NCBI GenBank assembly: GCA_019096065.1
Contig: JAGUCH010000006.1
Coordinates: 5,166,001-5,230,000, forward strand
Source: Paracyclopina nana
Taxonomy: Eukaryota; Arthropoda; Copepoda; Cyclopoida; Cyclopettidae
Direction of reading: 5' to 3'
DNA: 64,000 bases
How positions within the stretch are numbered: position 1 is the first letter of the stretch; each line of letters begins with the position of its first letter. The notes below the pieces were generated by a model, which had not been told where the DNA came from, made no database searches, and was given only the letters and a program-made list of their open reading frames with translations. The position numbers and the translations under genes are program-made. Positions 1 through 9,100 of the stretch are shown in pieces.

Positions 1-2009
1 AAAGCATTTCATGCGCTGCATCCAATCACGTTTAGAAAAAGGACCAACGTGGGCGTGATAAGGGCTTTTTCTATTGTTTGCAGCCCTAATGCAGATATAA
101 AGTTATTCTACAAGGAGTAGATTTTCCAACTAGTGCAACGAGAGTAGTGAAAGCTTTCTTAGTGGAGAGCAGCTGCATCATTTCCAAAATATATGGTCTT
201 CTAGAAAAACTCATTAGCTGGTCAGTCCTAAACCTATTTCCCCCTTGCTGCTGCTTAAGGCGCCCATAGACATTATTGCAACGCATTGTTTGCTTCAAAT
301 AATGGAACAGTGAGCACTATCCTGAGATCCACAGTAGCAATGCTTCAATGCACGTTTCCCACTGAAAGAGCCTAATTCTCAAACATGGACGTACGTTGTT
401 ATCCTTAGGATGGCCCAACTCATTAAAACATGCAGCTTTCTCGGTTGTAGGTAAAAGGCCATTGATTGACGATTTTTACAATGCACTGGGAAAACGCCAC
501 TTTCCTGCAAGATCTGAGCAAACATTATTCGTGGTTACCTAAGCTTATGTTACAGCAAGTAAGCATAGAAGTAGTATACCTCTTCCAGAAGAGCTACTAT
601 AATAGGAGCGAAAAATCTGACCTAATTGGAGAGCTCCTGACGGTAACCGCCATTGATAAAGCTCTATGTTTGGTGAAAAGGGTGCTGTGCTACTGTAGCA
701 CACAATTGAAAGCGAATTCTCATATTTTATCCCCCCCTAGAGCCTCATTAGTGCCTTTCTATATTCCCGCTACTTCCACACAAGTTTGCTCCAGAACTTC
801 ATTTTATGGCTGAAAATTGGGCTTCCTATAGCTCCTACTTAAGTACATCTCTATTTCTACCAGATTTGAGCTAGCTTTCTTCGCCAAAATATTACTAAAC
901 AAAGCAATCACACTTTTGAAGCTCTTAGCTCCGCCCACTACCAAAATGCACAACCAAGTTTTTCATTAAATGTCATCTGACAGATTTTCCGGTTAGGAAC
1001 CACTTTCTTTAAAGTCACAAGAATGCGGCACTCTGTTGATACAATATTTTCCCACAATTGCATTCTATACAATTCAGGATGCACCAGAGTGCTCGATATT
1101 TGTTATTTGTTTCTCCGCAAAGAAAAAAGGAGCTGCTTCAGTACATAAGTTGAAGTAGCCCAGTAACTTTTCTGCTGCTATAACCAACACTTTACTATAC
1201 TGTTACATTCTTGCATCATAAAATATTTTTTTTTACTATTTTTCCTTACTGTGAGTCATCAGGCAAATTGAAAAGCTGCTGCTTATTTCAGCTGCAACAT
1301 TTTAATGACTTGCATGAATGCATAAAATCTCCCCAACTTTTACATGGAAAAATTCTAATTAACTGCACCTTATTTCTAAGTTTAAGTGCACAAAGGTTCC
1401 CCACAAGAATTATGCTGTGATGGATCATCGAGCAGTTAATTAATTTTCATATTTTAGCTAGATGACTTCTAATCAATTGAATGGATATCAAATGCTACCA
1501 AGATAACGAGCTCACTGACGCAATATGGCAAATAACAGCAGAAGGCTTACAAGCTAATGTTTAAAAAACTAGCGGAAACAGCTCGTAAAAGAGACTTTTA
1601 CGAGAGCCACAAAAGCATGCCACAATAAGCGTTTTAGCTCCCTTTCCAATCAAGAGACAGGCTCTTTTTTCCTAGCTATGCAAAGGAGAACATTCAATGA
1701 ATACTGAAAGTTACCATCTTACCGAGTGAGAGAGCAAAATGGAATTATTTTAACTCATGACTCGAGCTTAAAGTTCATAATTGTCTAGCCGTTCTCTTGA
1801 TCAAAGTGGGCCAGACAACTAGGCAGTTATAGTCACAAACTGGTTCAAGCTGATACATTAAGCATATTCGTGACTGCGATGCAAAATGAAATTAAAATGT
1901 AGCAACAGCGAGAATGATAAAATGTTGCCATTTTGCCTCAAGAGCCGCTTCTTTTTGTGGCTGCTGAAACATAATTGCCGTTATGCTCCGCCATATTTCT
2001 TTTTTTAAA
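1..2009. other. Gene-free left flank
   Basis: This stretch is AT-rich and I see no supportable gene. The open frames present (for example 466-813 plus and 86-298 minus) have no recognisable domain, no clean splice context and low-complexity composition. It ends at the target site of the LTR retrotransposon. Confidence 0.6.
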
Positions 2010-2014
2010 GGGGG
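2010..2014. repeat. Target-site duplication GGGGG (left copy)
   Basis: Five G residues directly precede the first LTR base, and the same five G residues directly follow the other LTR at 14423-14427. A 5-bp duplication fits BEL/Pao integrases. It shows that the element arrived as one complete insertion and fixes both ends exactly. Confidence 0.85.
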
Positions 2015-2394
2015 TGTCTCATAGCTCTTCTTACTTTGCAGGGATGAAAGCTAAGAAAGTATAGACACTCGAATCCTACCTGGTTGCAGAGGTGGAGTCG
2101 GAATCAATCCTTGGGTGAAGCCTCCGGGAGATGCGGATGAAGATCAGCCGGTGCAAAGACCTGGTCCAGGATAGTCATGAATGAGATCTTGCAGTAATAA
2201 AGAAGGTTTTGAGCAAAAAGATTCTTTATTGGCTTCTTGCCGTAATGGCGGTGAAAATCGTACTGAATAGAAATGTAAACAAAAAGTGAAGCACAGATAC
2301 ATAATATATAAAATAAAGTAGAGATCTGTGGTTGGGAGGAGTGCCTTAAGGCTCAGCTGACGCCAGGCCTTGCAGGCCTCGTGCATGTGCACCA
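2015..2394 (-). repeat. 3' LTR of the BEL/Pao element
   Basis: This 380-bp copy matches 14043-14422 except for two substitutions near 2332-2334 (GATCTGTGG here, GATCTTTTG in the other copy). It begins TGTCTCATAG and ends CACCA on the plus strand. Minus-strand TTTATATATT around 2301 and AATAAA at 2225-2230 suit a TATA-like promoter element and a polyadenylation signal. Confidence 0.93.
2225..2230 (-). promoter_or_regulatory. Polyadenylation signal AATAAA in the 3' LTR
   Basis: Plus-strand TTTATT reads AATAAA on the coding strand. It lies about 70-80 nt downstream of the TATA-like sequence, the spacing expected if transcription starts between them in the 5' LTR and ends just past this signal in the 3' LTR. 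Confidence 0.55.
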
Positions 2395-2399
2395 ATAAA

Positions 2400-2411
2400 G
2401 CCCCCTCCTCG
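2400..2411 (-). other. Polypurine tract next to the 3' LTR
   Basis: On the minus strand GAGGAGGGGGC sits 5 nt before the 3' LTR, between the third ORF's stop and the LTR. This is where the plus-strand DNA primer is expected in LTR elements. Confidence 0.6.
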
Positions 2412-2421
2412 AGTAATGCTA

Positions 2422-5400
2422 TTAGTTGAGCCATTTGGGGCGGGCAGGGAGTCGTTCAAGGTCCTTGCCAAGCCTGTGCGCGATCTCGATGTTGTATTTG
2501 CCAGGCAGGTTAGGCTTTTCTCTCACAGCCAGGGTGATGTCAAGGACGTAGCGGTAGGCCTGTCCATGGACCAAGCAGGCAAACATGAACTCCTGCTGAA
2601 GTTGATGGGCCGGTTTGGAGTGATGGGACGGGTTGTGGCCAAGCTTTCCACATTCTTTGCATCTCTTTAGTAGGCAGGGGCAGTTGCCGATGTTGTGGCC
2701 TTCTTGTTGGCATTGTGGGTAGATGCAAACTTGGATTAATCCTAGGCACTGTTCAGTAGGAGTGTCATGGTCAGTCCCATTGCAATGTTGGCAGGCATGG
2801 AGCACAAAGTTGGAGGTCTTGAACAAGATTTTCACGATATTGGCGTAGTTCAAGTCATCCAGGGAGCCGAGCCATTCTTCAAGATCTCTGGCAAATTGCC
2901 TGTCAATGCCGGCCGGGTCAAAGGCGAATTTTTTGGCCATTCGATCGATGCTTCGCATGGGGATTAATCCGGAGTGAACAAACTGGGTTGGAGGCTGCAT
3001 CCGGAAGGCTGCGGTGTTAAGGTCATCAGGGTGGGGTTTGACGACCGATCCAGAGCCATAAGGTCTCACATTCATGGTGGAGGGCTTCGAGATGGAGCCA
3101 TATCTTGGTTGGCCTTCAACCATACAGGTGTGCCACAACGTATATGGCAGCACGTTGGCATTGTCTGCCAGGTTGGCTTGCTCCATCGCCTTGACAGCCA
3201 GCGAGACGACCACTGCAGCTGCTCCATGGTGCATGACCTTGATGAATGACTTAAGTCTCGGCTCCCAGTAGTGGTAGTGTCCACTCATGTTGTCCTTGTC
3301 AGGATGCATCTTAAAGTGGATGTAAGATGGCAGAGGTGCACACTCTTTGCCTGGCATGGGCTTACGATCTTGAGCCACGATGTATGGCGACCCCATTTGC
3401 TGCAGGAAGTAGTGGAGGGAGTTCCTGACTTGGCCTGGCACGACTTTTTGTGGAAAGGCCAGCGGCACTAAGTTGGACAGGTCGACCAAGTTGATCGGCT
3501 TAAGCCCCACTGCCTTCATCCTGTTGTCACTGATTAGGCCGAAGCCGGCTTTGGCCACCGTGGCTGAGTTGACAATTTCTTCAATGTAATGTGGCACTTC
3601 GCACTGGGGAAGATAGCCTGCTCCCGGAAAGTTTATTTGCAGGATGAGAATCTTGCCAGTGAGAGTCCCAAGGGACATGGTGGTGAATCCATTGACAGGC
3701 TCATCCGACTGAGGCGCCACCTTGTACAACTCTGACGGGGTCCAAGGCGTCAAAACCACGTCGCAGTACAAGGTGGAGTTGATCTCCTTGATGATGCGGT
3801 GGTAGTCATCCATCTGGCTCCAATTTTGGCCGAGGTTTTCAGCTTCCTTGTCATAATAGACAACGAAGTCGGCTTCGGCATTAGTGCATTCCAGGTGTCC
3901 TTTGTTCAAGTCCAGGAAGGAGCGGGCCAGCTTGAGCGTGAGGTGGGCCATGAGGATGTCTTCGTTGTCGACGTTGCAGAGGTCGGCCTTCTTCACGGGG
4001 ATTTCAGGCTTAAGCTTGCAAGGTCGGGGGCAGTCGGGGTCGAAGGCCACGTTGGAGTCCACTTGGACTGCGATGGTGCCGCTTTTCTCCACCAGGTCTT
4101 TGGCTCTCAAGCACAAAACTTCGGTCACGTCCGAGGCCGCTGAGGTCGCAGCATGAGTGGCTCGAGGTAGCTGATCCAAGGAAATGATGCCCTCATAGGC
4201 TTGCATGACCGTTTCTTGGTCTGGAAAGGCCACTTCCTCCATAAGGCCAGGCACCTCCCCCGGAAACTTCTCAGCGAAGGTCAAGAACTTCTTGAGGAGC
4301 AATGGAGCCTCCTTGTGAGGAAGGCTTAAGCCGAGGCGGAGCAAGGTCTCCTTCACTGAAGCGGGCATCTTTTCCAAGGCTGCAGCCCTCATGGCAATAC
4401 GGTTGATGGATTTCACCACTGAGGCCAACGAATCGATCATCTCTTCAGCCTTTTCCATGTCTTCGTCCGTCCATGCTCTGAAGTACGTCGGCCCTTGCAA
4501 TTTCGAGATTTGATGCTGAGCATCCAGGGTGACGGTAAAAAAGAGTTCTCGGTGCGAGATGAGCATGATTGACAGGACTGGAACACGGCTTCTGATGTTG
4601 GAGAGCCTGTAGAGGTCCCGATTGATGGCCTTTAAAGGTCGCAGCAGGCTGTCCTTCATGGCTTGCAGGGAGCCGGTCTCAACGACTCCGTAGTCCGAGG
4701 ATGGCGCCAGGATGAGGATGGTTGGATTCCTGAAGGCCTCTGCAGCGTCCTCGGGGCCCATTTCTAGCATCTCATTGTAGAAGAAACAATGGGATGCCTT
4801 AAGGCTCGTGACCATCAATTGCCGCTCCACGTTTTGCAGGCACGTGTCGTCGTCCGATTGCTTGCCTGCCACTGCATCAAAGTTGATCCCTGGAAAACGA
4901 TGCTTAAGCATAGTTAACTTGTCCTTGAAGACAACATAAGTCGTGTTCAAGGCCCTCTCAAGTAATGGGTTAGGGATGTTTCGTCCCACAAGGATGTCGG
5001 GGTCACTGGTTACAGTGTCGTTGTTGGTCATCGTCGAGGCTTCAGGGTCAGAGGACGACCAAGAGTCCAGGATTATGGGTTGTTGAAGGCCTGGAGGAAG
5101 ATCCTGAAGATCGATGTCCACCACCTCTATGTTGCCAGTTGTGGGCGGAGGTTGTGGCGTCCTGAAAACCGCGGCCTTGAGCGGCATCCCAAGCTTTGAG
5201 GCCAATTTTTGCTTGGTTTCCGCTAGCCTAGTTCTGGCATCTTTGGGCTTGCCATCGGATTTTTCGTCTGGCTTAAGCCTTTTAGCTGGGCTTCTTTGTT
5301 TCGGGGCCGATTTGGGAGGTTGAGGCGTCTTTTGGTCTCCTTGTCTCGATGCCTGTCTTTTTCTTGAGGAGGCTGGCAAGCCAGGCACCTCAAAGTCGTC

Positions 5401-5595
5401 GTCGTCGTCAAGGTCAATGAGGAGTACTGGACTCGAATTGGTGCCACCCTTCGCCGGCGATTTCGACGTCGACTTCGGCGTTCTCTTTGAGGCCGAGGCC
5501 GGTTTTTGTCGCGGGGCTTTAGAGGGTGACTTAAGTCTAATACCTGAGGGTCCTGGTTGAGGCTCGTCCTTGCCGTCGTCGTTGCGTTTGCTCAT
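2422..5595 (-). CDS. Third ORF: zinc-knuckle protein in the envelope position, function unknown
   Basis: This frame encodes 1,057 residues from the first ATG at 5595 to the TAA at 2424-2422, just before the purine tract. It stays open a little further upstream, to 5652, without an ATG. Residues 1-120 are rich in Lys, Ser and Pro, with basic clusters such as SPAKRLK that could be nuclear signals. There is no signal peptide or membrane segment, so it is not a usual env-like glycoprotein. Residues about 605-720 contain LQI, then KAGFGLISD, then NLVDLSNL. The spacing recalls a DEDD 3'-5' exonuclease fold (RNase D/WRN type). The positions of Exo I (LTPW) and Exo III (HHGAAA) lack the expected acids, so a catalytic role is doubtful. 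Residues about 930-985 hold three knuckles: CX2CX4HX6C, CX4CX4HX4C and CX2CX4HX4H. The Gag of the same element also has three. Nucleic-acid binding is likely; any further role is unknown. Confidence 0.85.
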   Translation of the reverse strand: MSKRNDDGKDEPQPGPSGIRLKSPSKAPRQKPASASKRTPKSTSKSPAKGGTNSSPVLLIDLDDDDDFEVPGLPASSRKRQASRQGDQKTPQPPKSAPKQRSPAKRLKPDEKSDGKPKDARTRLAETKQKLASKLGMPLKAAVFRTPQPPPTTGNIEVVDIDLQDLPPGLQQPIILDSWSSSDPEASTMTNNDTVTSDPDILVGRNIPNPLLERALNTTYVVFKDKLTMLKHRFPGINFDAVAGKQSDDDTCLQNVERQLMVTSLKASHCFFYNEMLEMGPEDAAEAFRNPTILILAPSSDYGVVETGSLQAMKDSLLRPLKAINRDLYRLSNIRSRVPVLSIMLISHRELFFTVTLDAQHQISKLQGPTYFRAWTDEDMEKAEEMIDSLASVVKSINRIAMRAAALEKMPASVKETLLRLGLSLPHKEAPLLLKKFLTFAEKFPGEVPGLMEEVAFPDQETVMQAYEGIISLDQLPRATHAATSAASDVTEVLCLRAKDLVEKSGTIAVQVDSNVAFDPDCPRPCKLKPEIPVKKADLCNVDNEDILMAHLTLKLARSFLDLNKGHLECTNAEADFVVYYDKEAENLGQNWSQMDDYHRIIKEINSTLYCDVVLTPWTPSELYKVAPQSDEPVNGFTTMSLGTLTGKILILQINFPGAGYLPQCEVPHYIEEIVNSATVAKAGFGLISDNRMKAVGLKPINLVDLSNLVPLAFPQKVVPGQVRNSLHYFLQQMGSPYIVAQDRKPMPGKECAPLPSYIHFKMHPDKDNMSGHYHYWEPRLKSFIKVMHHGAAAVVVSLAVKAMEQANLADNANVLPYTLWHTCMVEGQPRYGSISKPSTMNVRPYGSGSVVKPHPDDLNTAAFRMQPPTQFVHSGLIPMRSIDRMAKKFAFDPAGIDRQFARDLEEWLGSLDDLNYANIVKILFKTSNFVLHACQHCNGTDHDTPTEQCLGLIQVCIYPQCQQEGHNIGNCPCLLKRCKECGKLGHNPSHHSKPAHQLQQEFMFACLVHGQAYRYVLDITLAVREKPNLPGKYNIEIAHRLGKDLERLPARPKWLN

Positions 5596-6148
5596 TTTGG
5601 GATTTTCTTGAACGTTTTCACGGATGAATTTGGATTTTGAAACTGAGTGCAAGATGAGAATTTCGGCGGCCGGAAGTTTATGACGATTTGACTACAAAAC
5701 CTCTCATTTGAATATTCTAATTAATTTCAGGATTTTCTTTCTAGAAACTCACCCCGTCAATGTTGGTAGGTGAATCTGTCGATCGAAACCTGGTCTCACT
5801 GCCCTCGGATGGAAGGTGGAGCAGCGCTTTTCCACCACTGCATGAAATGGAGCAATGGATTCCTCTCCGCATTGAATGCGGGTAATATTACACGATAAAG
5901 AAACAGAAGGAAAAGTCTATCTACCCTTGTTGTCTCCTTGAGTGTATAATTGCGAGTGTTTATTTTCAGCTGACACGTTCACAATCAGTAATTATTGAGA
6001 TACTATGGAGCTGATTTGATAAAACATTGGAACTGACCTGATAAAAACAAGGGGGGTTGCGTGATTAAAATCATAAGGTAGCGTAATGACATAATGACAT
6101 ATTTACAGTGCAACTTTTTGTAATTACAATGCAATTTTTCGAGTTAAC
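5596..6148 (-). other. Spacer between pol and the third ORF, with a possible small intron
   Basis: This 553-nt spacer is AT-rich and holds no long frame in the coding sense. On the minus strand a strong donor (GGG, then GTGAGT) ends the preceding segment at 5753. A pyrimidine-rich acceptor (CTTGCACTCAG) ends at 5643. Together they would define a 110-nt intron in the leader of a subgenomic mRNA for the third ORF. A 40-codon ATG frame runs into the donor but is out of phase with the third ORF after splicing, so it would act as an upstream ORF. How the third ORF is expressed remains inference. Confidence 0.35.
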
Positions 6149-9100
6149 TCACATGAGCGTCGGCTTCGGAGTTTTTCTTTGCGATCGAGTTCGCGTTGCA
6201 ATGGGGCCGTGGACAAAATCTTCGTCATCGTCCTCCTTGTTGACAATTAGCAGGTCTGGAACCAAGCGTTTGCGATCAAGGGGATCGTCTTCTTCTGGGT
6301 CGGAATAATCCTCGTCATCAACGGGATCATTTGGTGAGTCATCCAGTGGTGGCTCATCGTCTCTTTCAGGGTATGTGTTTGGGACAGTTTCTCGTGGCAC
6401 AACTTCCGCATCATCATCAGCCAGGGTTGGGAGCGGTATCAAGTGCTGAATAGGTCTTTCTTTGCGATGAAAAGTGACCTTGGATTCTCCGTTTTTGTCC
6501 CAGGTGGTGACAACATGTTTCACTATAACTCTTCGGATTAATCCATCAGCATTTGGAAAGACTCGCTCAATGATGCCATATTGCCAGTTACTTTTCTTGG
6601 CGTGGCTTCGTGGGTCAACCATGACCACAGGATCTCCTGGTTGCAAAGATCGGATGAAATTGTGCCACTTCGGCGATTTCTGGATTCTTAAGAGCCATGC
6701 ACGAGACCAGAAGTTCCAAAGATCGTGAAGACATTTTTCCAGTGTCTTGTAGTGTTTAGGCAGCTCATCAATCTCCTTGGGATCAATAGTTGGAATTAAT
6801 TCGCCTCCAGGCCCCCTCGTCAGGAAGTGGTTGGGTGTGAGCACATGTCCATCCACAACTCCAATCGGTCGGCTATTCACAACTCCCTCGGCTCTCTTTG
6901 CTAGGGTGATAAATTCTTCATGAGATAGGAGATTGTTACCTGCAATTTTGTACATCGATCGCTTCCAATTCTTGACTGCGGACTCAGCTAAACCGTTACA
7001 GTTCGGGCCGTAAGGGGGCGCTAGTTTCCAGTCTTGAACTCCCACTTTAAGGACATCTTGCCTTAAGGCCTTCCAGTCGACAGTGTCGAGGCTTTTGACA
7101 AGTTCCTGGTGGCGCGGGTTTTGGAAGATCTCTGACCTCAGTTTCTTGAGGCTGGCACCATTGTCACTACGGATCTGTTTTGGAACTCCAGTGCGAACTA
7201 CCATCCTGTCCATCGCGTTTTTCAAGGCTTCGGTGTTTATTTTGGGCACCACTTCCACATGGATCGCTTTTGTGTCATGGCAGGCCGCGATTAGAACCCA
7301 CACTTTGGAGTTGGACCTCAGCAGCTTGATTTGGAAAGGACCAGCATAATCTATGGAGATACGCTGGAAAGGAAACATATCTTTTGCGGACAAGAGAAAG
7401 TTCTGTGGAAGAGGTGCCATAACTTGCCTCATCACCTTGGCCTGAGCAATATTGCAAAACCAGCACCTTCGAGTTAAGGCCTGAAAAATGGACGATGCTC
7501 CTCTGACATAATACTTTTCTTGCAAATAAGATGCCATGGTGACAGCGCCGTATCCATGCCCTAGATATTCGTGAATGCTGCTGCAAACTTGGACTGCCAA
7601 GCACGAGGGAACGATTAATCGACTTCTTCCAATCCAGGTTGGCTCTCCCTTGTAGGTTCTCCCTCGCATCCTCAGCTCTCCATGATTTCCTATAAAGACA
7701 TTTAGGGATGCTAACCTTGATACCTTTGGCCATTTTTTGTTGCGGTATAGAAAGTCCAATTCCTCTCCATATTCTTGTTGTTGATGAACCATGAAAAGTT
7801 TGGCTTCAGCCAGCTCCATTTCCTGTGGGCTGGGATTCTCCTCGTGGCATGGTGGAATGACTGGAGTTTCGCCTCTGTCAATAGCTTTCTGAGCTCGCAG
7901 ATTGCTGAGCATTCTGGTGACAAGGGCAACTTTTTTAATTGTGGCTTTCAGGTTGGTGGCATTAATGTCAATTGGGTAGGTGACTTTTCTCATCTCCTTC
8001 CATTGCTGCTTGATCTCTTTTGTGGGAGTCAAATATTTTGGTACCACACTTTCTCCCGCCCTGATATACGAGAGAATTACAGAGTTTATCAGCGATTTTT
8101 TCTCTGCTTCTCCAGCGGCTGCGATATCATCATTTGTCAATTCGAGGTTTTCATTGGGATATTCTTCAACTGGGCCTAAGAGGAAGTCTGGGCCTGAAAG
8201 CCATGATTTGTCTTGACTTAAGTCAGCTGATTTGATTCCTCGAGTGGGTTTGTCGGCAGGGTTAATGGACCCTTTTACATGGCGCCAGGAATATTGGTAT
8301 GTAAGTTCGAATATTTCAGATACTCTTCGACTTACGTAAAGTTTCCAACTTCTAGCTGGCTTTGCGAGCCAAGTGACGACAACCTTTGAATCAGTCCATA
8401 GGAAAACTGAATCTATTTTTTCATAAAGTTCCATCAAGTGCACAGTGAGTCGCGATCCCAAAACTGCTCCCAATAATTCTTTTTCTGGAATTGAGCGAGT
8501 TTCATTTAGAGGACAAAGTTTCATCCTGGAGGTGATGAGGACTGATTGGATTAATCCACTTTCATAGTGGCATACCATGTAGGCACATGTGGCATAAGCA
8601 AAATCACTTGCGTCGGTGAATACATGGAGAAATCGATGTTTGGTGGGACCATGACGAATTGCTCTTGGAATGGCGAACAGGCTGATTTGATCCAGATCAG
8701 TGACAAATTCTTTCCATTTTTGGATGATAATTTTTGCATCTGGATGATTGACTTTTTCGAGCTCTGAGTCCCATCCTAGGTTTAAGGCCGATTTAAGTGC
8801 ACATGTGGCCTGGATGAGCAGTTTTCCAGCCAGCATGATGGGATTAACAAGTCCAATGATGTCGAACAAGCGAGGGGCATATTTGACCATGAGCCTTAAG
8901 GTGATTGGTTTGCCTTGAAAGGGCTCATAAGAGGGTTTTTGAAAAATGATTTTGTCTCTTACTTGGTCAATCCACATGCCCAAGGCTTTTGTGTTGTCGA
9001 CAAGATCATCTTTGACTTGATATGCAGAAGCTCTCCAGTCTTCTTGAATGTGGCTTAAGCCTTCCGGATCGGAGCATGTCCATTTCCTTAAAGGCAAGTT

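Noticed and set aside
2144-2434. A 96-codon minus-strand frame across the LTR (with a copy at 14172-14420)
   Set aside because: It is just open sequence within the LTR; the second copy has a different start and there is no domain.
3072-4156. Several plus-strand frames of 65-114 codons inside the third ORF
   Set aside because: They are antisense shadows of the long minus-strand frame, with no start context or domains.
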